From: Carnegiea gigantea
Taxonomy: Eukaryota > Streptophyta > Magnoliopsida > Caryophyllales > Cactaceae
Direction: 5' to 3'
NCBI GenBank assembly: GCA_029747015.1
Contig: JAKOGI010000429.1
Location: 53,501-117,500 of the forward strand
Length of the DNA: 64,000 nucleotides
Made by a program: the position numbers and the translations under genes. Position 1 is the stretch's first letter. Every line of letters starts with the position of its first letter. Of the stretch, positions 35,177 to 45,758 are shown piece after piece. The notes beneath the pieces were generated by a model that saw only the letters and a program-made list of their open reading frames with translations, made no database searches and was not told the DNA's origin.

Positions 35177-35660
35177 TTAAAAGCATGTAAATAGTTTCAG
35201 CATGAGTTCAAGAAACATAACAAAAATGGTGAAAGTACTTAATAACATCCTAAAACACAAGAATACACCAAGGACAAATATAATAAAAACATAACTACTC
35301 ACAGGAGTCATCACCCAAGTCAGTTGTGTCCACCTCAACAACATCATCCTCATCATCATCTTCTGAAGGAGTTGTATCTGGAGGTGCCGTTAAGGACCTT
35401 GCTTGCTGACTCTTGAAGAATCTCCACATCTTGCTCATCTTGCTCTTAGCCTTCTTCTTGTCTAGCTATCTCGCAGGCTTTTCTTGAGCCAAGTCATTTT
35501 GTATTTTAGCTTCCTACTCAGCCCATTGATTGTTGAATTCAACAATGAGCTTCATCCTCACTTCCTTCTCAACCTGTTTACGGAACTCTTCTTGGCGAGC
35601 ATCCTCCACTGCTTTACTCACACTCTCATTTAACCTTATTGCCATTTCGTGTGCATCAGA
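35177..35660 (-). pseudogene. CACTA-1 transposase C-terminal relic
   Basis: Minus-strand translation from about 35660 gives VSKAVEDARQEEFRKQVEKE, VRMKLIVEFNNQWAE, a stop, then EAKIQNDLAQ and later a run of acidic residues near TPSEDDDEDDVVEVD. The coiled-coil RKQVEKEV...MKLIVE followed by WAEMEAK-like sequence is the usual C-terminal part of plant Ptta/En/Spm transposase-like proteins. In-frame stops are present. Confidence 0.55.
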
Positions 35661-36042
35661 GTTGTTGACAGAGGAGGAATGACTAGAAACTTATATGCGA
35701 CACTGTCGCTTCATCACCACTCCCTCAGCACCAAAGACATATATGCAACCCTTGCTAGTGAGATTTCCTTGAACCCAAATGTCGCGTTTAGAAAGTGGAG
35801 GGCTTTGGGAACTGTCATTGGTGGAGGGCTAGGAGGTCCTGTACTCTTGGCATCTCCTTGTGTGCTCCTCCTGTATATGCACACATAAACATTACAAGTT
35901 TGAAATAGAAGATCTGTTAATCCGGACCCATCTTTTAATTGAAAATTCGTCTTGACATAATTTGAATTTGATCTTAGCTATTTCAACTCTGATTTTTTAC
36001 ACACCTAATTTCCCTGCTTATCCTTTGTTTTGTGGTACTGGG

Positions 36043-36322
36043 TGTTAGAGTAATGGCAGTAAGATATACTTTTCTTCCTCTCTCTTTCTTTCACATTTGT
36101 CCCACATGGAACTTTCGGATGGTGATTTGAGGGGTTCATATATCCCATTCTCCTTGCCCTTGTTAAATAACTTGAGACCCGGCTTTATGGGGTTGAGGGT
36201 GTCTAGGGCCACCACACGCGTGCGCACGCCGCCGCCGCCCGCCCGCCCGCCCGTCCGGTTCGGGCAATGACTCAGTTTATTCTGTCGATCTTCCAGCCAT
36301 TGCTATTCTTATTCTTCCAACA
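36043..36322 (+). repeat. Cop-1 5' LTR, internally deleted
   Basis: Matches the 3' LTR at both ends, but the middle (matching about 41125-41605) is absent. At the break is a GCC/CCG-rich run, CGCCGCCGCCCGCCC, and a short unmatched segment. The lost part includes the TATA box. Confidence 0.85.
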
Positions 36323-36324
36323 AA

Positions 36325-37240
36325 TTGAAAGCAATTAATCTGCAATAGCGACATTATTCCCGAAAAATCTCCCTGAACTCTACAAAATCGACCCCTCGAT
36401 GGAACTAACTACAAACATTGGTCCCAGAAACTACTTCTATGCTTTGAACAACTCGAGATTGATTGTGTTCTGTCCTCAGAACACCTTGACGAAGACAACA
36501 CTTCTCAGTTTACTGATGTTGAGAGCTCTCTCCCCACTCCTACTGCCCCGAAGACGCTTGTCATTCCACTAGATGAGGCTGCTAAGAAGAAACTGGAAAA
36601 GGACAATAAACTGGCTCGAAGCTACTTACTGAACAACATGTCAAACCCTTTGTTTGATCTATTTATCAACTTCAAATCTGCGAAGATCATATGGACCAAA
36701 CTGGAGCGAAATATGGTTCAGATGATGCTGGAAAGAGGAAATATGTCATTGGCAAATGGCTGCAGTTCCAGATTATAGATGACAAACCGATTATGGAACA
36801 AGTTCATGCCTACGAGAACCTATGTGCTAAGGTGCTGAACGAAGACATGAAGATGTGTGATATTCTGCAAGCAAATGTACTGATCGAGAAATTTTCGCCA
36901 TCTAGGAGTGACTATAGAAATCACCTGAAGCACAAAAAGAAGAACCTGACCTTACAAGAACTGATCAGTCATATGAGGACTGAAGAGGCGAATCGACTAA
37001 AAGATAAGATGTCTTCCCTGTCCCTGAATTCATCTAAAGCTAACCTTATTGAATCTTCTGTGCCTTTAAATAGAGACAGGTTCAAAGGAAAAAATAAGAG
37101 GAGTCAGAAGCAATCCAAACCTCAAAATCAGTTGAAAAAGACAAACAACAAGATCCAGAAGCAGAAGGTTGTCTGTTACATTTGTGGCAAACCAGGCCAC
37201 AATGCATATCAGTGCAACCTTCGCAAAGGAGGAGCCAGTC
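36325..37240 (+). pseudogene. Cop-1 gag with zinc knuckle, frameshifted
   Basis: The first frame gives PLDGTNYKHWSQKLLLCFEQL and ARSYLLNNMSNPLFDLF, typical of the Copia gag UBN2/DUF4219 region. Near 36700 the frame changes to the one opening at 36691 (KYGSDDAGKRKYVIGKWL), which runs through LTLQELISHMRTEEANR to the CCHC knuckle CYICGKPGHNAYQC at about 37177-37218. No intact start codon was found before the first segment. Confidence 0.82.
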
Positions 37241-37554
37241 ACACAAACCAGAAGCCTACCAGACAAATTGCTGCGCAAGCCAATCTGACTGTAGATACTG
37301 AGATCTTCTGTGCAGTAACACTGGAGGTTAACATAGTGTCGAATTCCACGGAGTGGATTCTGGATACTGGAGCAACAAGACATTTTTGCGCCAACAAGGA
37401 TCTAATGCATGACTTCGAAGATGCACCTGATGGCGAACATGTCTACATAGGCAATGCTGCCACCATTGGAGTCATGGGTAAAGGGAAAGTACTCCTTAAA
37501 TTTACTTCTGGAAAATCTCTATGCTTATGTGCTGTATGTACCTTCCCTTTGTAG
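37241..37554 (+). pseudogene. Cop-1 aspartic protease
   Basis: In the same frame as the knuckle: EWILDTGATRHFCANKDLM with the catalytic DTGA, then HVYIGNAATIGVMGKGKVLL, the usual Copia protease landmarks. A frame change near 37500 leads into the integrase part (LYVPSLCRNLVSRSLL in another frame). Confidence 0.85.
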
Positions 37555-38400
37555 AAACTTAGTTTCTAGAAGTCTTCTTGACATTGCTGGTTTTGAGGTG
37601 AACCAGAAAGCGGGAAAAATTGTTATTCTTCACAATGGGGTTTTTGTTGGGAAGGGGTATCGTAGTGGGGAGCTCTTTGTTCTAAATGTTGCTTCTAATG
37701 TTGTTAATGGAAATGCTTCTTCTGTCTGTATTGCTGAGTCTGTGGACTTGTGGCATGGTAGACTTGGCCATGTTAATTATGCTTCGATAAATAAGCCAAG
37801 GAACATGAGGTTAATTCCTAACAATATCACGGAAAAATGTTTGAAATGTGGCATTTGTGTTGAAGCAAAATTTGCTAAAAAATCATTTAAGTCCATAACA
37901 ACTAGAAAGACTGAGTTGCTTGAACTTGTGCATTCGGACTTAGCAGACTTTAAGAACACAGTAAGTAAGGGAGGAAAGAAATGGTATATTACCTTTGTAG
38001 ATGACTACTCTAGATATACCAAAGTTTTTAAATGTTTCTGAAATACAAAGCAGAAGTGGAAAATCAATTAGACCGAAAAATAAAGAGACTTAGGTCTGAC
38101 AGAGGTGGGGAATATGATATCAACTCTCTAACTATTTTTTGTGAGAAAAATGGTATTATACATGAGACTAGTACCCCTTATACCCCCAACAAAATGGTAT
38201 AGCTGAACGGAAAAACCGTACCCTTAAAGAAATGATGAATGCTATACTTATTAGCTCTGCGTTGCCTGGTAATATGTAGGGGGGGAGGCTGTATTAACTG
38301 CTTGCTTTATCTTCAATAGAGTTCCTCACAAAAGGCTAGATCAGACCCCATATGAACTGTAGAAAGGGTATGCTCCTAATTTGAATTATTTGAAAGTATG
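37454..38400 (+). pseudogene. Cop-1 integrase, frameshifted
   Basis: The ORF at 37454-38041 holds the GAG-pre-integrase box WHGRLGHVNYASI, the zinc domain CLKCGICVEAKF and the first catalytic D in VHSDLADF, followed by WYITFVDDYSRYTKVF. A frame change near 38035 leads to KYKAEVENQLDRKIKRLRSD with the second D (about 38098). A small deletion near 38190 then precedes AERKNRTLKEMM with the E (about 38205). Stops at 38277 and 38360 follow. Confidence 0.82.
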
Positions 38401-39825
38401 GGGTGTCTAGCTAAGGTTGCCTTACCTAGTCATAAACGTACCAACATAGGCCCTAAGACTTTTGATGCTGTCTTCATTGGCTATGCTCAAAATAGTGCTG
38501 CTTATAGATTCATGTCATTGAGTGATTATTCTATTTCTAAATATAGAGATGCAGAATTATTTGAGCATGTTTTCCCTTTGAAAAGGAAAGCGCCTAATGT
38601 GATATCTGATGCTGTGCCTGAAAACGTGAACTTACCTACTTCTAGTTCTGATGCTAGAGTCGTAGTGACTGAACCTAGAAGAAGCAAGAGACTTAGAACT
38701 GAAACCAATTTTGGACCCGACTTTGTCACTGCATTCCTAGTAGAAACCTTGAACAACTTGGACATAGATGTCATAACTGAAGAATTGGTGTCCACTTTCT
38801 TGATTGAGGAAGATCCCAGAACCTATCAACAGGCTGTAAGGTCTATAGACGTTGCCTTCTGGAGAGAAGCTATTAAAAGTGAAATAGATTCTCTCGAGTC
38901 AAACAAAACTTGGGAATTGACTAACCTGCCTAAGGGCTGTAGGCCTATTACCAGTACGTGGATCTTCAAAAAGAAGTTGAGGTCTGATGGTTCAATTGAT
39001 AAATATAAGGCCAGATTGGTTATTAGGGGCTTTGATCAGAAAAAGGGCATAGAATATTTTGACACCTACTATCTTATGACCAAAATAGCCACCATTAGAT
39101 CTTTAATCGCTTTAGCTACAATTTTTGATCTTGTTGTATATCAAATGGATGTCAAAACAGCGTTTCTTAATGGTGACTTAGAGGAACAGATTTACGTGAT
39201 CCAACCTGAAGGTTGTGAGGTACTTGGTCAGGAGGACAAAGTGTGTAGACTGAGAAAATCTCTTTACAGTCTAAAGTAGGCTCCCAAACAGTGGTACGAA
39301 AAGGTTGATAGCTTTTTAGTGCAAAATGGCTTTGTTGTGAATTTGTCTGATTCATGTGTATATTCAAAATTGATTGGATCAGATTGTGTACTTATATGTC
39401 TCTATGTTGATGATATGCTGATCTTTGGCACAAATCTGCTTGTTGTTAATGAGATTAAAAAGCTATTGTCTTCTCTTTTTGAAATGAAAGACATGGGAGA
39501 AGCAGATGTGATCTTAAGGATTAAGATTCGAAAAACCAACACTGGTTTTTCATTATGCCAGTCACATTACATTGAAAAGGTGTTAAAGAAATTTGACTGT
39601 TTTAATGTAACACCTGTGAGAACCCCTTATAATCCTAGCATACATTTGAAAAAGAACAAAGGACCCAGTGTGTCTCAAACTGAGTGTGCTAAAATTATAG
39701 GAAGTGTAATGTTTCTCATGAATTTTACTCGTCCTGGCATTGCCTATGCCGTCAGTAGGTTAAGTCGGTATACGTATAACCCTAGCCAAGAACACTGGGA
39801 TGCACTTCTTCGTTTGCTTAAGTAT
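38398..39825 (+). pseudogene. Cop-1 reverse transcriptase, one internal TAG
   Basis: The frame opening at 38398 has RRSKRLR, AVRSIDVAFWREAIKSEIDSL, the RT start TWELTNLPKGCRPITSTWIF, KARLVIRGFDQKKGIEYFD, VYQMDVKTAFLNGDLEEQIY and KSLYSLK. A TAG at 39277 sits where the family has the Q of LKQAPRQW. The same frame then continues with [10 protein letters not shown], the active box [11 protein letters not shown] (39400-39430) and [15 protein letters not shown]. Apart from that stop the RT is well kept. Confidence 0.88.
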
Positions 39826-40320
39826 CTTAGAGGTAGTATTGATTGGTGTTTGCACTTTAACAAATTTCCTGCTGTATTAGAAGGATATTGTGATGCAAAC
39901 TGGGTTTCTAATAACGATAAAGTTAGTTCTACTAGCGGTTATGTATTTACTCTAGGTGGAGGGGCTATTTCGTGGAAGTCTACCAAACAGACTTGTATAG
40001 CCCACTCTACCATGGAATCTGAATTCATTGTTCTTGAGTTGGCAGGTCAAGAAGTAGAATGACTTAAAGGTCTACTAGCAAACGTGCCACTCTGGGGAAA
40101 ACAGGAAACACCTATTTCCCTACATTGTGACTTGTAGGCAGCAATAGGAGTGGCGTACAACAGTGTCTATAATGGAAAGAGGAGACACATCCGTATCAGA
40201 CACAGTGCGGTGAAACAATTATTGAAACATGGTGTCATATCCCTACAGTATGTGAGATCCGAAAAGAATCTGGCGGATCCTCTTACTAAAGGGTTGACAA
40301 GGTGAGTGGTGCTGGAAACA
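39826..40320 (+). pseudogene. Cop-1 RNase H
   Basis: Copia RNase H landmarks: [46 protein letters not shown] at 40060 where a W is usual (E-W-L-K-G) and a TAG at 40135 where Q is usual (S-Q-A-A-I) interrupt it. It ends with KNLADPLTKGLTR. Confidence 0.85.
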
Positions 40321-40935
40321 TCGAGGGGGATGGGACTTAAGCCTATGGCTTGAAGTGGTATGGTGGATACCCACTAGTGGTCAAAGAAACCATATTAATC
40401 TTCAAGATGCACTACATTCCTATCCCTATAGCATGTGGTAGTGCTTAAAGGATGAGCTTATGCTCTTAATGGATTCATACCCATTGTGGAGGTGCTAGTG
40501 AGAAGCACTTGATGAATTCATCGTTTGATGATTATGAGGATGAGCTATATTATGCTCTTAATAATTCCATAGCCATAGTTATGGTGGTCTATGTTGAGAT
40601 AGACTTGATGGAATTACCTACGTAAGTGTGAAGGTTTGGCTGCCTTCTATGAGAGACCTAGGCTGCCTCTCTAGAGCACTTATGAGACCTAAAGTGTGCG
40701 CATGGCCATAAAAGTGCCAGTGTGTCTATCGTGGAGTATGCAGTATCTTGAGAGTTTATATGTGTTGGTCTTTCTAGTTCAAAAATTAGTTCACTAGTTA
40801 GACTATTGGTTGTTGCCTCACATCACTAATGTGTAAATTCAAATTGAAAAATATTGACGCTTAAGTATCTGACCCACTTTTGCCCAGAATGCCTCTCCTA
40901 AATTCATTTTGCCTTGTATGGCATTAGTGGGGGAT
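40321..40935 (+). other. Cop-1 noncoding tail and polypurine tract
   Basis: No gene. An imperfect repeat occurs: GATGAGCTTATGCTCTTAAT near 40452 and GATGAGCTATATTATGCTCT near 40540. The tract AGTGGGGGAT (40926-40935) precedes the 3' LTR. Confidence 0.6.
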
Positions 40936-41656
40936 TGTTAGAGTAATGGCAATAAGATATACTTTTCTTCCCCTCTCTCTTTCACACTTGTCCCATATGG
41001 AACTTTTGGGTGGTGATTTGAGGGTTCATATATCCTATTCTCCTTACCCTTGTTGAATAACTTGAGACCAGGCTTTATGGGGTTGAGGGTGTCTAGGGCC
41101 ACCACACGCGCGCGCGCGCCGTCGCCGCCTGCCGGGTGTAGGCCGCGGGTTGCGGGTTGTGGGCCTGATCTAACTTTTTGGGAGAAATCTGCTTAAACAT
41201 TTTCGTAACCGATTGCGCTAACTCCTCCGTGAATCGCTGCCTACCGTTATAGTCTTCCTAATTTTTTTCCTCACCTTGAATGATGCCAGATCTTCTGCCT
41301 CATTCTATGTTCTTAATGGCCAGATTTTTGACCTCATCTTACGCCATCTTAATGGCTTTGTAACAGTCACTTTTCCCCTATAAATAGAGGCCTTAGCAGC
41401 AGGGTTCAATACACCAACTCTCACTTTTCTCTCCTCTCTTCTTCTTCTTATATGCTTTCTGGGTTATGTGCTACATACTCCAAACTCTTGGCCGCGAAGT
41501 GCATGCATTCAAGAGTGTTGAGTTAACCTTGGGAAGCAACCGGTTGTATCGATTTGCACCGTAGTCGAGTCGTAACTGCTTTCAAGGCAGTGGTTTATCC
41601 ACGAATCAATTTATTCTGTCGATCTTCCAGCCATTGCTATTCTTATTCTTCCAACA
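40936..41656 (+). repeat. Cop-1 3' LTR, full length
   Basis: 721 bp, TGTTAGAG to CCAACA, with a (CG)n run near 41105-41120 and a TATA box. It includes the segment lost from the 5' LTR. Confidence 0.88.
41379..41386 (+). promoter_or_regulatory. TATA box in Cop-1 3' LTR
   Basis: TATAAATA followed by GAGGCC. No counterpart is left in the 5' LTR. Confidence 0.6.
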
Positions 41657-42000
41657 CCGGATATCATTGTACAACTCATCGATTGTTAATTCCCTCTGAA
41701 ATGTGACTGACTAAACAAAATACAAGTACAATGTGTTATAGTTAATAATGTATGAAAAAGAAGCATCATTGCTTAAATACTGAGATTATTACCATGCATT
41801 TGTGCCACTCAGTTGTTGGGATTGCCTCACATGTGTGCAAGGACAAACCCACACCCTTAGAGTCACTGCTATGATTTTTATTGTTCTGGGTGCTCACTTT
41901 TGGAAATATGGGCCTTCCCAGTACTTTTGGAAGTGTGCCCAGTTGTCCAAGGATACGAAATCAGGCACCTTACCCGACTTGCATACATAAGCGAACAAGT
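41657..42000 (-). pseudogene. CACTA-1 transposase (Ptta/En/Spm) N-terminal relic
   Basis: Minus-strand translation includes KVPDFVSLDNWAHFQKYW, then, after a stop or frame change, TQNNKNHSSDSKGVGLSLH and PTTEWHKCM. This matches the plant Ptta/En/Spm transposase domain (a W..F..Y block, an N-rich block, a G-V/L-S-x-H-T-G-G-S-like block). It precedes the C-terminal relic at 35177-35660, with Cop-1 between them. Confidence 0.55.
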
Positions 42001-42199
42001 TCAATTATTTCGCCCCTCTAATTTCAAAATTCTTACACACCTGTTGGTCATGATGAGATAGCTAATAGTAGTATTTCCACAAAAAACAATCGAACATATA
42101 GTTTTGTCCACATTCGGGACGATGACTAGTTCAATGCTTGTGTTATGTGCACATTCGGGATGATGACTAGTACAATGCTCCCAGTGAGTTTAATGAGGA

Positions 42200-42575
42200 A
42201 GGAGAAGAAATGTTCTTCGCAAATTGAGCAGAAACCGGTGAGCATTGAAAGACAATTTCGACGGGTCTCGTCAAGATCTCTGCAACTTGGTGGAATCGTT
42301 GTAATGATTTTGAGGGGGGCCTTCAGAACATCTGGAGCTCCTATCAAAATATTCAACCTATTTTTGATGGGGAACTGCCAAAAAATGCACAGTGATTTCA
42401 ATTTTGACCGTGTATCCCGTCACAATGCAATAAATTCGGTCAAAATTTTTTCGAGATCGGTGTTGGCAATATTTTCGTCAAAATCATATTCTATCCGTGA
42501 AAATTTCCATCAAATATTTTGACAGACCAAATATCCATCAAAAATTTTCGTCAAAACTATTCATTTATGTTGTAG
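42200..42575 (-). repeat. CACTA-1 subterminal repeats, right end
   Basis: Several TTTTGACGA/CGTCAAAAT and CCATCAAAT motifs at about 42435-42560, mirroring the left end, and TTGTAG at the terminus. Confidence 0.55.
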
Positions 42576-42910
42576 ATTTAATTAAACCCACTTTATACCA
42601 CATTCGTCATGCTATGCAATAGTGTCATGATAACTTCTACCACCTCTTTGGTGGCTAGGCTATGAAATTTAGTATACCATAGATTCACAGATTCAACGTC
42701 ATGATCTGATTAATGTCCAAATGCTTTGCTTTAATTAAACTTGTTTAAAATAAGTTATCTTACATAATTATCTAATTAGAGATGTTTAGAATAACTCCTA
42801 GAACTTTAAATTTATATTCAACCAATAGGTCCATGTATGTACCTGCACATAAATGTTAGCATGTAATGGTTATAGTAGCTCATGAAAAGATCAAGGTATT
42901 ATTAGATACC

Positions 42911-43134
42911 CCTACACATTTAGGTAAACCTTATTCATACCCTACAATTTTTGTAATTATTATTTAATCTCCTTCACCCTAAAATTGTTATCATGTGGCG
43001 TCCTTTTTCAATCAAAAAGGCGTTCAAATAATAATAAAAATTCTTATATATGATAACAATTTTTAAGATGAGGGGTTTTAAATAATAATGCCAAGAACAA
43101 TAGGGTACAAATAAAATTTACCTAAATGTGTAGG
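42911..43134. mobile_element. fold-back MITE, 224 bp
   Basis: The two halves are near-complementary along almost their whole length: CCTACACATTTAGGTAAA at 42911 pairs with TTTACCTAAATGTGTAGG ending at 43134. AAAATTGTTATCAT near 42980 pairs with ATGATAACAATTTTT near 43050. The centre is CGTCCTTTTTCAATCAAAAAGGCG. No ORF. Target duplication not clear. Confidence 0.75.
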
Positions 43135-43371
43135 ATAGTATATGATAATATTCATGAAAAGATCAATAATGTGCAACTGTACTAATATTCATTTAAAATA
43201 GTATGTATATGTGTTTAAAGCATAAGACAATAAAACATATAAAGGATTCATCAAAATGCATGGTAAATTAAATATTAGAGTGCATAGATACATAAGGCAT
43301 TATACAACATACGGAAAGTGTCTTAACTTTTGATATTTATATTAATAAGTTAACCTATCAATTTAATTACA

Positions 43372-43647
43372 ATGTCATATATATTTTGTATTTTAAAATT
43401 ATGGATGAAGAAAGAAGCATTGATGGCTAGGAAAGTAGCTAGATTAACATTCATAAAGAACAACCTATCCTACCCAAGAGGAAGAGAGCGAGGTGGGTGT
43501 ATTGGGGACTATGTTGATTTTATTGATTTAAAATGGCCAAATAAAATGAAAATTATATCAATTAGAGATTTAGGTATTTACAAAATTGATGCAAAATGGT
43601 CAAGTAAAATGAAAATTATAACAATTGGAGATTTAGGGTATTTATAA
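43372..43647 (+). CDS. small ORF with 63-bp tandem duplication, unknown
   Basis: 91 codons, unrecognised. Its last third is a tandem duplication of a 63-bp (21-codon) unit at 43530-43592 and 43593-43648 giving two copies of a K-W-(P/S)-(N/S)-K-M-K-I-I-(S/T)-I-(R/G)-D-L-G segment. Because 63 is a multiple of three the frame stays open. Nothing else supports expression; it may be chance. Confidence 0.15.
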   Translation: MSYIFCILKLWMKKEALMARKVARLTFIKNNLSYPRGRERGGCIGDYVDFIDLKWPNKMKIISIRDLGIYKIDAKWSSKMKIITIGDLGYL

Positions 43648-43648
43648 G
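43530..43648. repeat. 63-bp tandem duplication
   Basis: Two copies starting AAAATGG(C/T)CAA(A/G)TAAAATG at 43530 and 43593, with a few substitutions. Confidence 0.85.
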
Positions 43649-44723
43649 GTTGACATAGAGAAAAGAAGGTAATCAAATGAAGGATTAACAAGTAAGACTG
43701 CAATTTATAAAAGTTCTAGATGGTTAACTAACAATTTTAGATTAGATTCTGAGATGTAAATAGCATGAAAATATCCCTATAGTTTAAAACTATAGTCAAT
43801 AGCCTTTGACCGGTAATAAACTTCCACCCAGTTCTTCTGGCTGATGACATGGCTTGTCGGAAACAGTGACCTGACCCAAATACATGACTCAGTAGTTGAT
43901 TAATTTTTTTAACAGAAATGATAACGTGATATTTCTTATAAGGAAGTTAAAGGATAATTATTAAGATTAACATGAAAAATCCTTGTCTTTCGAAACTAAG
44001 TATGCAACTCAATTCCAACTCTGCGAATCAAAACCACCTGGTTGGTGAAATTCACAATTTGACAATTGAATTGAGAATTTTATTACGATCAGGTAACAAT
44101 TTCTTTCATGATGTGTTGATGATGCAGCATTCCAATATGGTGTGTACAATTACCCTCAGTACATGCTTGATTATGTATTTCCTTGACTTTTTGTCCTTTA
44201 CGCTTTGTCTTCTGGCTATTCATGTCATTTGTTTGTGCTCCACCACCTGTCTACCAATAGTTAAACAAAAAAGAATTATTAACCCTCAAGTAAGGACATA
44301 CTATTTTAGAATTAAAAGGCTAATTACCAAGTTTTGCATGCTGCTTTGATTCATGCATCTACCCTCAGTTGTGTGCCATGAGGGTAAGCAATGCCTATGT
44401 TTCTGGTTAGGTCGATGCTCTCCTAGGAAGTGACATCGAAAAAATTTTGCTACGGGTCCACTTGTTAGGTTGTTTGCTCTTGATCGGATTGATAGTGCTC
44501 TTCCTGTTTTGATTCTCTTTCCCATGAGTTTGACTTGGTGGCCCTTCTTTTCTTTGAATGTGAAGCATCCAGCTCATGAATTTCTTTTCTTTTTGCTTTA
44601 ATGCAATTTCCCATCAGCATTTTCTTCTACCATGGGGCAAAATTCATCATGCGGGAACTCATTTTACAGAACCTAAAGAATAACCATCAAAGAACCACAA
44701 CCAATATGAATCCTAATGAAATG

Positions 44724-44728
44724 GGATA
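44724..44728. other. Cop-2 target site duplication, left copy
   Basis: GGATA directly before the 3' LTR. The same five bases follow the element at 49928-49932. Confidence 0.9.
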
Positions 44729-45744
44729 TGAAGATTCAGATCGCCATAGATGGGGTGAATGGGGTGGTCGCCAAAATTTTAAAAACAAAATTGAAAGTGA
44801 GAACAGAAATTAAAACTAGACAATAGTTAAGGATATTTTAACGAGGTTGGGCTTCAATCAGACTTCGGTCCCCGCATAGAGTTATCTAACTCTAGGATTC
44901 AACTCTCTACTTCTTTTATTAAGATTAACTCTCACAATCTCTCAAAGCTACCTCACTCTAGAGATCCCAAGTACTTAAGTCAACCTGTTGATTTAAGTAT
45001 GGGGGAGTTGTGACCTCACACCAACTCCTAAGCTCACTCCTTAATAAAGAATTCCTTAATACACTCAACTTTTGATCACAATATAATGCTTAGAGTAAAT
45101 TTACAAATGTGCAGCTCAATATTCTTACAACTTGCTTGGATGGTTGCTCTCCTTTCATTTGACCTCTATTTATAAGCTCAAGTGGACATGCACCAAGAAA
45201 GGAAATTCTGCCCAATGTATGCTGAAACTGTATTTCAGGCTCTTGATTTCTGGTCAGCAGTTTCTGTTTTGATTCTCTTGCCTTCCTTCCCATGATTTTG
45301 GTTGATATGATGTTGCATAATATCTTTATAGAATATTACAGGAATTCTTTCTAGTATTAAGAGATAGTGTTACCTAAATTGACTCAAATTATATCATATC
45401 ATTTTATCAAGGCAAGTATCATGGGTTAGAATTACGTGAGGATAAAATCATAACAAATCAATCAATTTGACTCCTCAAAATTTGAAATTCAAATTTTGAA
45501 TCAGCTAAATAATTTCCTTGATTAACTTCGCAATTAATCAATCAAATAAAATCGCACATATCTTCTCTATAAATATCCGCACATTTTTCTTGGTATAAAT
45601 GTGCTGCTTTATTATGCTTCTTGCAAATTTACCAACCATTTAAACGTCATTACTTGGATTCATTTGGTTCATAATTAATTCAATCTTTTTTGTCTTTTAT
45701 CAAAATATCATCCAACTTATTCTAAGTTTAGGAATAACTCAACA
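44729..45744 (-). repeat. Cop-2 3' LTR
   Basis: Plus orientation: TGAAGATTCAGATCGCC to TAACTCAACA. 1016 bp, same length as the partner. TATA box on the minus strand at 45167-45174. Confidence 0.9.
45167..45174 (-). promoter_or_regulatory. TATA box in Cop-2 3' LTR
   Basis: Minus TATAAATA followed by GAGGTC. The partner is at 49351-49358. Confidence 0.55.
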
Positions 45745-45758
45745 ATCTCCCTCTTTTT
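45745..45758 (-). other. Cop-2 polypurine tract
   Basis: Minus AAAAAGAGGGAGAT, directly before the 3' LTR start TGTTGAGTT. Confidence 0.85.

Larger units (their letters stand above)
36043..41656 (+). mobile_element. Cop-1: Ty1/Copia element, all domains, decayed
   Basis: LTRs at 36043-36322 (280 bp) and 40936-41656 (721 bp) share starts (TGTTAGAGTAATGGCA) and ends (CTTATTCTTCCAACA). Between them lie gag, protease, integrase, RT and RNase H in Copia order, then 0.6 kb tail and a GTGGGGGAT polypurine tract. The flanks CTGGG and CCGGA agree at 3 of 5 bases, so the target duplication is weak. It lies within the CACTA-1 transposase region. Multiple stops and frameshifts show it is inactive. Confidence 0.88.
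34605..42575 (-). mobile_element. CACTA-1: En/Spm-type DNA transposon split by Cop-1
   Basis: Imperfect inverted ends: CTACAAGAATGATTTTGACGG at 34605 and, on the minus strand from 42575, CTACAACATAAATGAATAG followed by TTTTGACGAAAATT. These resemble CACTACAA CACTA ends. Both subterminal regions are full of GACGG/CCGTCAAAA motifs. Transposase relics lie on the minus strand on both sides of Cop-1. The terminal CA bases and 3-bp target duplication are no longer clear. About 2.4 kb remains without Cop-1, so it is probably an internally deleted copy. Confidence 0.65.
42576..44723. other. unassigned DNA between transposons
   Basis: No conserved protein. Contains the fold-back element at 42911-43134 and the 63-bp duplication at 43530-43648. 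ORFs at 43972-44349 and 44301-44525 have no recognised features. The DNA resumes at 49933 once Cop-2 is removed. Confidence 0.5.
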
